DNA of 64,000 nucleotides from Mycolicibacterium vulneris (GTDB taxonomy: Bacteria > Actinomycetota > Actinomycetes > Mycobacteriales > Mycobacteriaceae), in NCBI RefSeq assembly GCF_002104765.1, contig NZ_NCXM01000032.1:1-64000 (forward strand). The letters are read 5' to 3'. This document shows positions 42,950 to 51,019 of the stretch, in pieces. The position numbers and the translations under genes are program-made. The notes beneath the pieces are model-generated. The model saw nothing but the letters and a program-made list of their open reading frames with translations. It was not told the origin of the DNA and did no database searches. The stretch's first letter is position 1. Each line of letters opens with the position of its first letter.

Positions 42950-43416
42950 CTACTCCTCGCCGAACCGATCGACGAGGTGCGAGTTGACACCGTCAGCGTC
43001 GAGCCGCCGCGCCACCAGATAGCCCGTGCCCATCCAGGCCCGACGAGACCAGTTGCCGAACGACACCCGTGTTCCCGGGGCGCCGGATGCGGCCGGCATC
43101 ATCTTGACGCGTTCGAGCGCCTCCTTCACCCCGCGCGGGCTCAGCGGGTGGGCGTCGGCGAGAGCGCGCAGCAGCGTGTGTGCATCATCTCTATTCACTA
43201 CCGGCACAAACCATTCCGGTCGCCGGCCGTAGGCCTCGTTGTACTTGTCGAGGAATTTCTGCCCGACCGTGTTGCCCCTCGTCGTACTGGTCCGGCCAGG
43301 CAGCCCTCGAAGGGTTGCGTCAGGTCCTCGAAGTAGGTTTGCGGAAAGCCCTCGGGCAGTAGGAAGTCCATCAGGTAACCGATCTTGATCGGCTCGGCGG
43401 TGCTCTCGTAGCCCAT
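42950..43416 (-). pseudogene. Internally deleted branched-chain-type ABC substrate-binding protein
   Basis: The N-terminal part starts at ATG 43416 and gives MGYESTAEPIKIGYLMDF and PFEGCLAGP. The C-terminal part (about 43275-42950) lies in another frame: GQKFLDKYNEAYGRRPEWF, ALADAHPLSPRGVKEALERV, GAPGTRVSFGNWSRRAWMG and NSHLVDRFGEE. Both ends belong to one periplasmic-binding-protein-type-1 family of roughly 400 residues, so over half the gene is missing, plus a frameshift at the junction. It is 12 bases downstream of the AveC-like gene and was presumably the last gene of that operon. Confidence 0.8.
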
Positions 43417-43428
43417 GCGATCGCTGCC

Positions 43429-44214
43429 TTATTTGGGTTGGTTGGGGACGCCGGGGTACAGCTGCTCCGTCGGTCCCGCGGTGACGTAGCCGCCCAGCTT
43501 CGTAACGAGGTGCGGCGCAAAGACCGCGCCGTACACCAGGTTTCCGACGACGATGACGGCCACGATGGAGAGCACCGCGGACTGTCCCCGGCTCTTCGAC
43601 CGCTTGTCCGCCCACATGTCGATGACGTTTCGCCCTTCGGCATCCGTGCGGCCGAGCAGATACGTGAACAGCATCATCTGGATGCCCATGGCCAGCGAGT
43701 CGTACAGCGGGTACTGGTGCTTGGTGCCCTCGAAGATCGCGAGGCCGGGAATCACGTAGCCGTAGTAGAAGTTGCCGAGCTGGGCCCCGGTGTAGGCGTT
43801 GAAGAACAGTGCCCAGCAGGTACCGACGGCGAGGCCGACCACGAGCAGGGTAATCGGCCTGCGCCAGTTAAACTTTGCGCTCAGCCATCGTCCGAGGGCG
43901 GCTCCGGTTACGGCAGGAATGATGAAGTAGGAGACGTAGCCGATCGGCACCGCCAACGGCAACCCGCCCCACGTCACGTTCAACGGCCACCAGGACGGCA
44001 TGCGTGGCAGCGCGGGCGGAAACTGTGCGTACATCGCCCAGTCGTAGGGTGACTCGATCCACGAGAACGAGATCGCCGAGATGCCGAGAAGCAACAGCGG
44101 ATGGATGCGGCGCCGCCGGTAGCTCAGATAGATCCCCGCGATCAGGAAGGCGACGCTCGCGGCGTAGGAGAAGTACTGAGCCCCGGCCATCACCGGGGTC
44201 ATTTGCGTGTTCAC
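43429..44214 (-). CDS. Spirocyclase AveC-family membrane protein
   Basis: 261 residues with about six membrane helices. Landmarks are HPLLLLGISAISFSWIESPY, YAQFPPALPRMPSWWPLN, IGYVSYFIIPAVTGAALGR and EGTKHQYPLYDSLAMGIQ. The polar Trp/Pro-rich loop and the GTKHQYPL motif resemble mycobacterial proteins grouped with AveC, the Streptomyces avermectin spiroketal-forming enzyme. No polyketide genes are present, so the role here is unknown. GTG 44214 overlaps the stop of a 36-residue peptide gene in GTGA. The assignment rests on pattern memory only. Confidence 0.65.
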   Translation of the reverse strand: MNTQMTPVMAGAQYFSYAASVAFLIAGIYLSYRRRRIHPLLLLGISAISFSWIESPYDWAMYAQFPPALPRMPSWWPLNVTWGGLPLAVPIGYVSYFIIPAVTGAALGRWLSAKFNWRRPITLLVVGLAVGTCWALFFNAYTGAQLGNFYYGYVIPGLAIFEGTKHQYPLYDSLAMGIQMMLFTYLLGRTDAEGRNVIDMWADKRSKSRGQSAVLSIVAVIVVGNLVYGAVFAPHLVTKLGGYVTAGPTEQLYPGVPNQPK

Positions 44215-44321
44215 TGGCGGCCCTCGTCGCTCGGCCGAGACTCGGGATCGAAGCGGAGTACCAGCCCGAATATCAGGACGATCAGCCCCAACAGCGTGCC
44301 GAGCATGATGACAGCGCCCAT
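44211..44321 (-). CDS. 36-residue single-pass membrane peptide
   Basis: A very short frame from ATG 44321 encodes MGAVIMLGTLLGLIVLIFGL, continuing into a basic/acidic tail (FDPESRPSDEGRQ). It is one hydrophobic helix followed by a cytosol-like tail. GAAGGG lies upstream, and TGA overlaps the GTG start of the AveC-like gene by four bases, the same coupling used by genuine neighbours here. It may be an accessory subunit of the AveC-like protein. No family is recognised. Confidence 0.6.
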   Translation of the reverse strand: MGAVIMLGTLLGLIVLIFGLVLRFDPESRPSDEGRQ

Positions 44322-44359
44322 TGGTGTCACCCTTCCGATGGTTTCGCCTTTAAGGTAGT

Positions 44360-44393
44360 GGATACTATCCTATGGAGATAGCGGATACTATCC
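44360..44393. promoter_or_regulatory. Twin 11-bp palindromic operators
   Basis: GGATACTATCC, a perfect palindrome about a central C, occurs exactly at 44360-44370 and again at 44383-44393, with centres 23 bp apart. Both lie in the gap between the minus-strand membrane-peptide/AveC operon (start 44321) and the TetR gene (start 44435). They are likely TetR dimer sites that control both directions. Confidence 0.65.
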
Positions 44394-44434
44394 CCAAGGC
44401 GGTCGACCGAGGCCGTTCGGAGGAGTGGACATCG

Positions 44435-45085
44435 GTGCCCCAGCGAGCAATTAAGCAGCCGACGCCGACTACGGTGGCGCGTCGGCCCCGCGGCGAGCCG
44501 CGCCGGCTTCTGCTCGACGCTGCCCGGGAGCTCTTCGCCGGCCAGGACTATCGCAGCACCACGACACGTGAAATCGCCCAGGCCGCCGGGGTCACCGAAC
44601 ATCTGCTGTTCCGCAACTTCGGTTCGAAGGCCGCGCTGTTCCGCGAGGCGCTCGTCGTGCCCTTTGTGAGCTTCGTCGACGAATTCGGCCAGACCTGGCA
44701 GTCGGTCGTTCCCGAGGAGACCGACGAGCAGGAGCTGACTCGGCTGTTCGTCTCGAAGCTCTACGACGTGTTCGTCGAACACCAGGGCCTGCTGCTGACC
44801 CTGATGGCCGCCGAGAGTCTCAGCGACGAGGAGAAGGCCGACGCCGGCATCGCCGAGATCCGCCGGGCGGTCACGGTGTTGGGCCAAATCAGCGTTGAAG
44901 GCATGCAATTGCGCGGGTTGCGGTCCGATCACCCTGACCTGCCGGCCCACTCGACCGTGTCGATGATCGCCGGCATGGCCGCGTTGCGGTCGACCTACTT
45001 CGGCGACGAGCCACCGCCGCGGGAGGTGATCGTTGAGGAACTCGTCCAAGCACTGCTGCACGGCTTCTTGCACCGCAACGACTGA
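44435..45085 (+). CDS. TetR-family transcriptional regulator (AveC/P450 locus)
   Basis: 216 residues from GTG 44435, with GGAGGAG nine bases upstream. An in-frame ATG at 44372 lies between the two palindromes and lacks a ribosome site. The HTH reads RRLLLDAARELFAGQDYRST, TTREIAQAAGVTEHLLFRNF, GSKAALFREAL. The C-terminal ligand domain is helical (LLLTLMAAESLSDEEKADAG). It probably represses itself, the AveC operon and perhaps the P450 gene, which begins 15 bases after its stop. The ligand is unknown. Confidence 0.9.
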   Translation: MPQRAIKQPTPTTVARRPRGEPRRLLLDAARELFAGQDYRSTTTREIAQAAGVTEHLLFRNFGSKAALFREALVVPFVSFVDEFGQTWQSVVPEETDEQELTRLFVSKLYDVFVEHQGLLLTLMAAESLSDEEKADAGIAEIRRAVTVLGQISVEGMQLRGLRSDHPDLPAHSTVSMIAGMAALRSTYFGDEPPPREVIVEELVQALLHGFLHRND

Positions 45086-45100
45086 GATAGGGATCCGACA

Positions 45101-46303
45101 ATGACAAGCCCGAGCGCCGTCGAGTTATATTACGATCCATTCGATGTCGAGATCGACTCGAATCCATACCCGGTGTGGAAGCGGATGCGCGAAGAGGCGC
45201 CGCTGTACTACAACGAGAAGTACAACTTCTACGCGCTGAGTCGATACGACGACGTGGTGCGCGAGCTGCCGAACTGGGAGACCTACCGCTCGGGCAATGG
45301 CACCACAGCCGACATCCTGTTCGCGAACATCGAAGTGCCACCCGGCATTCTGCTGTTCGAGGACCCTCCGCTGCACGACCTGCACCGCAAGCTGCTGTCC
45401 CGCGTCTTCACGCCACGGCGGATGTTGGCGGTCGAGGATTTGGTGCGCGGGTTCTGTGTCCGCGAGCTTGAACCGCTGGTCGGGGGGAGCGGCTTCGATT
45501 TCATCGCGGATCTGGGGGCGATGATGCCGATGCGGACCATCGGATACCTGTTGGGCATTCCCGAGGCCGATCAAGAAAAGATCCGGGATCGCAGCGTCGC
45601 CAACATCGAATTGTCCAAGGACAGCGACCCGGCCGCGATCGATGCGAATGTCTTCGCGAATTCCATCGACCTGTTCGCCGAGTACATCGAATGGCGAGCC
45701 AGCCATCCCTCCGACGACCTGATGACCGAGCTGTTGCGGGCCGAGATCGATGAGCCGGATGGCACGCGGCGTCCGTTGACGCGGACCGAGGTGCTGGCCT
45801 ACACCGCGATGATCGCCGGTGCCGGCAACGAAACGACCGCTCGCTTAATCGGTTTCATGGGTCAACTGTTGTCGGACCACCCGGACCAGCGCCGAGAACT
45901 CGTCGAGGACCCGTCGCTGATTTCCGGCGCGATAGAGGAGACGCTGCGGTATGAGCCGCCGTCACCGGTGCAGGCCCGCTACGTCGCGCGCGATGCCGAG
46001 CATTACGGCCGTAAGGTTCCCGAAGGGTCGTTCATGCTCTTGCTGAACGCCTCGGCCAACCGCGACGAAAGCCACTTCCCGGATGCGGATCGCTACGACA
46101 TCCACCGCCGCGGAAGCCATCTCAGCTTCGGGCAGGGCCTGCACTTCTGTCTCGGGTCGGCGCTGGCAAGGCTCGAAGCGCGGGTGGCCTTCGAAGAAGT
46201 GTTGAAGCGTTGGCCCGATTGGGAAGTCGACTATGCGAACGCCCAGCGGGCGCATACAGCGAGCGTGCGTGGCTGGGCGCGCCTGCCCGTCGTCACGCGA
46301 TAG
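45101..46303 (+). CDS. Cytochrome P450
   Basis: 400 residues, standard for bacterial class I P450s. The I-helix reads MIAGAGNETTARLIGF (acid/alcohol pair replaced by Asn-Glu-Thr-Thr). The K-helix ExxR is EETLRYEPPSP. The heme loop is LSFGQGLHFCLGSALARLE with the Cys thiolate. It hydroxylates an unknown, probably lipophilic substrate using electrons from a ferredoxin. No ferredoxin gene adjoins it. It is in the same direction as, and 15 bases after, the TetR gene. Confidence 0.95.
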   Translation: MTSPSAVELYYDPFDVEIDSNPYPVWKRMREEAPLYYNEKYNFYALSRYDDVVRELPNWETYRSGNGTTADILFANIEVPPGILLFEDPPLHDLHRKLLSRVFTPRRMLAVEDLVRGFCVRELEPLVGGSGFDFIADLGAMMPMRTIGYLLGIPEADQEKIRDRSVANIELSKDSDPAAIDANVFANSIDLFAEYIEWRASHPSDDLMTELLRAEIDEPDGTRRPLTRTEVLAYTAMIAGAGNETTARLIGFMGQLLSDHPDQRRELVEDPSLISGAIEETLRYEPPSPVQARYVARDAEHYGRKVPEGSFMLLLNASANRDESHFPDADRYDIHRRGSHLSFGQGLHFCLGSALARLEARVAFEEVLKRWPDWEVDYANAQRAHTASVRGWARLPVVTR

Positions 46304-46314
46304 ATCGGGGCAGG

Positions 46315-47304
46315 CTAGGTGCCGCTCTGGTCCACCAGGACCGCGCCGTCGGGCTGATTTCCCAACGTCTGCAACGGAATATCGTCGCCCTGGGCAGTGA
46401 GGCGGACGATCTGGGCTAGCTGCCCGGGGGCGTCGCACTGCAGATAGTGGTCGGCGCCGGGCACCACCCAGTAGCGGTTGCGGCCCGGCTTGTGCTTCAA
46501 ATACGTCTGCCAGACGTGATTAGGGACTCGCAACGGTGCCACGTTGTCGTGAACGCCCCACACCAACGTCGTGTTGACGTGGCTCGTGGAAAGCGCTTCC
46601 AGCCAACCGGTTTCATCGGCCGCCCGCTCGTGCAGATATTGGATGGTGTCGGGCAGCACGCGCACACCGTCGTTGTAGGCGAAGCATTTGGCCAGCGCAG
46701 CGATCTCCGGATCCTCCAGCGTGCGTCGCGGCATGAACGTGCTCGCGCCCATGCCGGCCGCCAGCATCTCCGGAGTCGTGGCCGCGGCGGTGGCCCGCGC
46801 GGTCGCGGGGGCGAGCAGCGCCGTCTGAAAGGCGGTCAGGTTGGAAAGCGGAAGGTAGATGTTGGCGTTCGTCAAAATCAGGTCGACGGGGGCGACCGGC
46901 GGGTCTTGCGCGGCGAGCATGCCCACCGCGATCATGCCGACGCTGCTGCCACGGTCGTGGGTGAGCATGCGGTATTGGGTGAGCCCCCACACCTGAGTGA
47001 TCGCGTGGACGAGCAGGCGCGCGTCGTCATAGAGCGAATACACCCAGGGCTCGGGTGGTTTGTCGGAGAGTCCGTAGCCAGGAAAGTCCAGCAGGTGAAT
47101 GTCGAACTCCGCGCTCAGTTCACCCACCAAGCCGAAATAGTCGATGCTGCTGGTAGGAAAGCCATGCACCAAGACCAATGCGGGCGCACCGGGAGTGCCG
47201 CACCGACGGCTGAATACCGAGACCTCGTGGCCGTCGTTGGCGGCGGTCGTCGAGCGCCAACGAAGCTCAGTGCCGCCGTCTTGCCACTGCGCAAAGATGT
47301 CCAA
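46315..47304 (-). CDS. Alpha/beta hydrolase (epoxide-hydrolase/dehalogenase-like)
   Basis: 329 residues. LVLVHGFPTSSIDYF is the oxyanion loop, LLDFPGYGLSDKP the conserved G-x-S turn, and MLTHDRGSSVGMIA the nucleophile elbow with Asp, as in epoxide hydrolases and dehalogenases. The late VPGADHYLQCDAP gives the His. The start is TTG 47304; no ATG or GTG is available upstream in frame. The substrate is unknown. It is convergent with the P450 gene. Confidence 0.85.
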   Translation of the reverse strand: MDIFAQWQDGGTELRWRSTTAANDGHEVSVFSRRCGTPGAPALVLVHGFPTSSIDYFGLVGELSAEFDIHLLDFPGYGLSDKPPEPWVYSLYDDARLLVHAITQVWGLTQYRMLTHDRGSSVGMIAVGMLAAQDPPVAPVDLILTNANIYLPLSNLTAFQTALLAPATARATAAATTPEMLAAGMGASTFMPRRTLEDPEIAALAKCFAYNDGVRVLPDTIQYLHERAADETGWLEALSTSHVNTTLVWGVHDNVAPLRVPNHVWQTYLKHKPGRNRYWVVPGADHYLQCDAPGQLAQIVRLTAQGDDIPLQTLGNQPDGAVLVDQSGT

Positions 47305-47346
47305 GCTGTCAGCATCGCAGAGGTGGTCGCGGCAGACAATACGCGC

Positions 47347-47874
47347 TTATGGGCACGTCACGTGGATTCCGAAAGTCACATCCCGCAATCCACTTTGGCC
47401 GGGCGTGGTGGCCTGGCCGGTCCCGGTGACCGTGTAGCTCTTGCCGTCCTTGGTCGCTTGGACCTGATTCGGTGATCTGGTTCCCTGATAAGGCAATTGG
47501 TACAGGCCGCTGTCCAGCTTGAGCGAAATGGCGAAGCCGTCGATGCTGGGCGGCTGCTCATCGGAGACGGCCAGCGACACCGATGCGGAATCGTCGTGCA
47601 CGCTGATCCGGGTGGTGAGGTCACCCGATTCCGGGGGAGAGGCGCTCGGCTGCGCCGCCGATCGGGTGCAGTCCACCGCGGCGATCATCGTGTGCTTGTT
47701 CCCATCGATCATGACGGTCGTGCTTGCCAACGGCGGGCCCGAACTCGGGGTCGCGGCGGGGTGATCTCCCTTGCTGGAGCAGGCCGGCAGGCCGGCCCCC
47801 AACGCCACCAGGCCGAGCGCGGCGGTCACGCGAGCGACCCACCGCTGGTTGCGGCGATTGCCGGGATTGGTCAT
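47347..47874 (-). CDS. LpqH-family (19 kDa antigen-like) lipoprotein
   Basis: 175 residues. The signal peptide ends in lipobox LPAC (Cys about 32), followed by SSKGDHPAATPSSGPP. The mature part has the LpqH pattern: TTVMIDGNKHTMIAAVDCTR, ISVHDDSASVSLAVSDEQPP and YTVTGTGQATTPGQS, ending FGIHVTCP. Two cysteines of the mature domain should pair. LpqH proteins are abundant glycosylated surface lipoproteins that act as TLR2 agonists. ATG 47874 is clear. Confidence 0.9.
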   Translation of the reverse strand: MTNPGNRRNQRWVARVTAALGLVALGAGLPACSSKGDHPAATPSSGPPLASTTVMIDGNKHTMIAAVDCTRSAAQPSASPPESGDLTTRISVHDDSASVSLAVSDEQPPSIDGFAISLKLDSGLYQLPYQGTRSPNQVQATKDGKSYTVTGTGQATTPGQSGLRDVTFGIHVTCP

Positions 47875-47983
47875 GGCACCCCCTTGGGCTAGCTCGTCAC
47901 GAGACTATAGGTCCCGTTCGTTTCACCTGCCTGACTAAAACCGGAGCGCGGGAAAAACGCCACCGCCGGCGCATTGATTCGAT

Positions 47984-48001
47984 ATGTGTTTATATAGATG
48001 G
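47984..48001. promoter_or_regulatory. Candidate ArsR operator/promoter
   Basis: An AT-rich stretch, unusual in this window, carries ATAT-N6-ATAT (47983-47996) just upstream of ATG 48002. ArsR repressors usually bind AT-rich imperfect palindromes overlapping their own promoter. The dyad is short, so this is a suggestion. Confidence 0.35.
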
Positions 48002-48361
48002 ATGTCGAAGCAGTCGGGAACGGAGTGTTGTCCGGCGCTGGGTGCGGCCGCGTTGGCCGAGCCGCAAGCCGCTGAGCTGGCCGCGATGTTCAAGGCGCTC
48101 AGCGATCCGGTGCGGCTGCGACTGTTGAGTCTGATTGCCAGCCATCCCGGCGGCCAGGCCTGTGTCTGCGAGATCTCTGAGACATTCGACGTGTCACAGC
48201 CGACGATCTCCCACCACCTGAAAACGTTACGATCGGCCGGACTGTTGGACTGCGAACGGCGCGGCACGTGGGTGTACTACTGGGTGGTTCCCGCTGCATT
48301 GCAACAACTTTCGTCGGTGTTAAGCGTCGACGCACGCGTGACCGCGGAATGTGGGTCATGA
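48002..48361 (+). CDS. arsR: ArsR-family arsenic-responsive repressor
   Basis: 119 residues from ATG 48002; ATG 47984 would put the AT-rich operator inside the gene. The winged helix reads MFKALSDPVRLRLLSLIAS, ACVCEISETFDVSQPTISHH, LKTLRSAGLLDCERRGTWVYY. Cysteines at TECCPAL and GGQACVCEI form a plausible As(III)/Sb(III) site. Binding the metalloid would release DNA. ATGA joins its stop to the efflux gene. Confidence 0.93.
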   Translation: MSKQSGTECCPALGAAALAEPQAAELAAMFKALSDPVRLRLLSLIASHPGGQACVCEISETFDVSQPTISHHLKTLRSAGLLDCERRGTWVYYWVVPAALQQLSSVLSVDARVTAECGS

Positions 48362-49860
48362 ACTCGATCGACACGGCGGTGGGCGCCCGGCTTTCGACGT
48401 TGGATCGGTTCCTGCCGGGATGGATTGCGATCGCCATGGTCGCGGGGCTGCTGCTCGGCCGCTTGGCCCCGGGCCTGGGGCGGGCGGTCAGCGCTGTTGA
48501 GGTCGACAGCATCTCGTTGCCCATCGCGATCGGCCTGCTAATGATGATGTACCCGGTGCTGGCCAAGGTGCGCTACGACCAGCTCGACAGCGTCACGGGC
48601 GACCGCAAGCTGATGGTGGCGTCGGTGGTGTTGAACTGGCTGATCGGACCGGCGGTGATGTTCGCCCTGGCCTGGTTGATGCTGCCGGATCTGCCGGAAT
48701 ACCGCACCGGGCTGATCATCGTGGGTTTGGCGCGCTGCATCGCCATGGTCATCATCTGGAACGACCTCGCGTGCGGGGACCGCGAAGCCGCCGCGGTTCT
48801 GGTCGCGCTGAATTCGATTTTCCAGGTTGTCATGTTCGCCGCCCTGGGCTGGTTCTATCTGTCGGTGTTGCCCGGGTGGCTGGGGTTGAGCACGACCGGC
48901 ATCGACGTATCCGCCTGGCAGATCTCGAAATCCGTGCTCATCTTCCTGGGTATCCCGCTGGCGGCCGGATACCTGTCGCGGCGTCTCGGTGAGCGCACCA
49001 GAGGCCGCGGCTGGTACGAGAGTCGTTTCCTGCCCCGGATCGGGCCGTGGGCGCTGTACGGTCTGCTGTTTACCATCGTCATCCTCTTCGCGCTGCAAGG
49101 TCACCAGATCACCTCGCGGCCTTGGGACGTCGCGCGAATCGCGCTGCCGCTGCTGGTGTATTTCGCGATCATGTGGGCCGGGGGATACGGGCTGGGAGTC
49201 CTGCTGCGACTCGGATACGCCCGCACCACCACCCTGGCCTTCACCGCCGCCGGCAACAACTTTGAACTGGCGATCGCGGTGGCGATCGTCACCTATGGCG
49301 CCGCGTCCGGCCAGGCCCTGGCCGGTGTGGTCGGGCCGCTGATCGAAGTTCCCATCCTGGTCACGCTGGTCTACGTTTCATTGGCCCTGCGACCGCGGCT
49401 CTTTGGTGGTGCTGGCCCGGCCAGCGCTGAAAGACCCAGTGTTCTCTTCGTCTGCGTGCACAACGCCGGTCGCTCGCAGATGGCCGCTGCGCTGCTGAGT
49501 CATTTGGCCGGCGACCGCATCGAAGTCCACTCCGCCGGAACGGAGCCCGCCGATCAGATCAATCCGGCCGCGGCGGCGGTGATGGCCGAGTGGGGGATTG
49601 ACATCACCGACGTCCCGAAAGTTCTCACCGCCGACGCGGTGCAGAGCAGTGACGTCGTGATCACGATGGGCTGCGGCGATACCTGCCCGTATTTCCCGGG
49701 CGTTTCGTTCCGAGACTGGCGCCTCCGCGACCCCGCCGGTCAGCCCGTCGAGGCGGTGCGGGCCATTCGCGAGGACATCGCCGAGCACGTCCGTGCGCTC
49801 ATCGAGGAACTGCTCGGCACCACGATGACGATCGACATACCCACCGCGAAAGGAAGGTAA
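48358..49860 (+). CDS. arsC: ACR3 arsenite efflux permease fused to arsenate reductase
   Basis: 500 residues. Residues about 1-355 form the ten-helix ACR3 permease, with the conserved Cys of helix 4 in VGLARCIAMVIIWNDLACGD and GNNFELAIAVAI late on. Residues about 362-490 are a low-molecular-weight-phosphatase-type arsenate reductase: VLFVCVHNAGRSQMAAALL (CX5R loop), HSAGTEPADQINP, then MGCGDTCPYFPG with the resolving Cys pair. The reductase makes As(III) that the permease expels. M. tuberculosis Rv2643 has the same fusion (about 498 residues). Confidence 0.96.
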   Translation: MNSIDTAVGARLSTLDRFLPGWIAIAMVAGLLLGRLAPGLGRAVSAVEVDSISLPIAIGLLMMMYPVLAKVRYDQLDSVTGDRKLMVASVVLNWLIGPAVMFALAWLMLPDLPEYRTGLIIVGLARCIAMVIIWNDLACGDREAAAVLVALNSIFQVVMFAALGWFYLSVLPGWLGLSTTGIDVSAWQISKSVLIFLGIPLAAGYLSRRLGERTRGRGWYESRFLPRIGPWALYGLLFTIVILFALQGHQITSRPWDVARIALPLLVYFAIMWAGGYGLGVLLRLGYARTTTLAFTAAGNNFELAIAVAIVTYGAASGQALAGVVGPLIEVPILVTLVYVSLALRPRLFGGAGPASAERPSVLFVCVHNAGRSQMAAALLSHLAGDRIEVHSAGTEPADQINPAAAAVMAEWGIDITDVPKVLTADAVQSSDVVITMGCGDTCPYFPGVSFRDWRLRDPAGQPVEAVRAIREDIAEHVRALIEELLGTTMTIDIPTAKGR

Positions 49861-49862
49861 CC

Positions 49863-50276
49863 ATGTCGCGTGTTCAACTCGCCCTCAACGTCGACAACCT
49901 CGACGAGGCAATCGCGTTCTACACCAAGCTTTTCAATGTCGCGCCGGCCAAGGTCAAGCCCGGCTACGCCAACTTCGCCGTCGACGAGCCGCCACTGAAA
50001 TTGGTGTTGCTGGAGAACCCCGGTCACGGCGGCACCCTCAACCACCTCGGCGTCGAGGTCACCTCCGGCGACACCGTGCACAACGAAAGCCGACGGCTCG
50101 CCGGGGTGGGCTTGCTGACCGACGAAGAGATCGATACGACGTGTTGCTTCGCCACCCAGGACAAAGTGTGGGTGAGCGGTCCGGCCGGTGAACGTTGGGA
50201 GATCTACACGGTGAAGGCCGATTCCGAGACGTTCGGAGCTGGCGACCAATCGGAGTCGACCTGCTGCGCTTCCTAG
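49863..50276 (+). CDS. ArsI/CadI-family VOC metalloenzyme
   Basis: 137 residues of one VOC module: SRVQLALNVDNLDEAIAFYTKLF, LVLLENPGHGGTLNHLGVEV, and DEEIDTTCCFATQDKVWVSGP with the vicinal Cys pair that binds organoarsenicals in ArsI C-As lyases. The C-terminus ends STCCAS, adding another Cys pair. It probably degrades trivalent methylated or aromatic arsenicals or buffers metal. It starts two bases after the acr3-arsC stop. Confidence 0.9.
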   Translation: MSRVQLALNVDNLDEAIAFYTKLFNVAPAKVKPGYANFAVDEPPLKLVLLENPGHGGTLNHLGVEVTSGDTVHNESRRLAGVGLLTDEEIDTTCCFATQDKVWVSGPAGERWEIYTVKADSETFGAGDQSESTCCAS

Positions 50277-50298
50277 GCCGTGCGCAATTACGGCCAGG
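50272..50298. terminator. Candidate bidirectional terminator after the ars operon
   Basis: GGCCGT (50276-50281) pairs with ACGGCC (50290-50295) across an eight-base loop. The stem extends by CCT/AGG with one bulge. It overlaps the ends of the convergent arsI-like and EthD-like genes. There is no U-tract. Confidence 0.4.
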
Positions 50299-51019
50299 CT
50301 TCCCAACTGATCATGCTGCGCAGCGGGCCGGCGAATACCGGCCGCACCGCGCTTGAACGCCAACGCTCTTCGATGATGGGGGCCAGCGCCCCGACGACGG
50401 TCAGCGGATCCTCATCAAGGTAGACGACGGTGATGTACTGGTGATCGGTTCGCCAGCTGCGGGGGAGGTGGCTCCAACCGCCGCTGGAGCCGAACGTCCA
50501 CGCGCCGGCCGTGCCCGGGGTTGCGAGCAGGGCCGGGTAGTGCTCGGCATGCAACCATCGCAGCCAATCGTCCGGCCGGCCGTCGGCGGGTTCTTCGACG
50601 ATCAGCACGATGCCGCGGTGCGGCCGAAACGGCACCACCTCGGGCGAAACCAGGGCGCGCGGCGAGGATTGCCACTGCAGGAGGCGCAGGCCGGCCACTT
50701 GCAGCGACGGCCGCACGACCGGGAAGCGACCGTTGTCGCGCAACGCGCGGCCAAGGGTCACGAAGTCGTCGAAGGTCTTCTCGACGGGGTCGCCGACCAG
50801 GTAGTGCACCGCGTTGCCGATTTCTCCCAGGGGGCCATTGGCGGCCAGGCGGTGGTCGGGGTAATCGCCGTCGGCGATCCAGCGCAACCCGTGCACAATG
50901 CCCGGCAGCTGGTATTGCTCCGGCATGTGATCCAGCAGGTGCCAGCGCAGGTAACTACCGTCATCGTCAGCGGGCGGCGCGGCGGTGAGGCTGAAAATGC
51001 CTGCCCTGACGCGGATCAC
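50288..51019 (-). CDS. EthD/ferredoxin-like-fold protein of unknown function
   Basis: 243 residues. GIFSLTAAPPADDDGSYLRWHLLDHMPEQYQLPGIVHGLRW looks like one dimeric alpha/beta-barrel half, and DDWLRWLHAEHYPALLATPG, TVVYLDEDP a second. The D/H-x-x-EHYP-x-LL pattern recalls EthD and related small oxidoreductase accessories. GTG 51019 overlaps the stop of the LLM gene in GTGA. The role is unknown and probably connected with the two preceding oxidoreductases. Confidence 0.65.
   Translation of the reverse strand: MIRVRAGIFSLTAAPPADDDGSYLRWHLLDHMPEQYQLPGIVHGLRWIADGDYPDHRLAANGPLGEIGNAVHYLVGDPVEKTFDDFVTLGRALRDNGRFPVVRPSLQVAGLRLLQWQSSPRALVSPEVVPFRPHRGIVLIVEEPADGRPDDWLRWLHAEHYPALLATPGTAGAWTFGSSGGWSHLPRSWRTDHQYITVVYLDEDPLTVVGALAPIIEERWRSSAVRPVFAGPLRSMISWEAWP

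Noticed and set aside
44372..44434. ATG 44372 as the TetR gene start
   Set aside because: It lies between the two palindromic operators, with no ribosome site. GTG 44435 has GGAGGAG and gives the normal family length.
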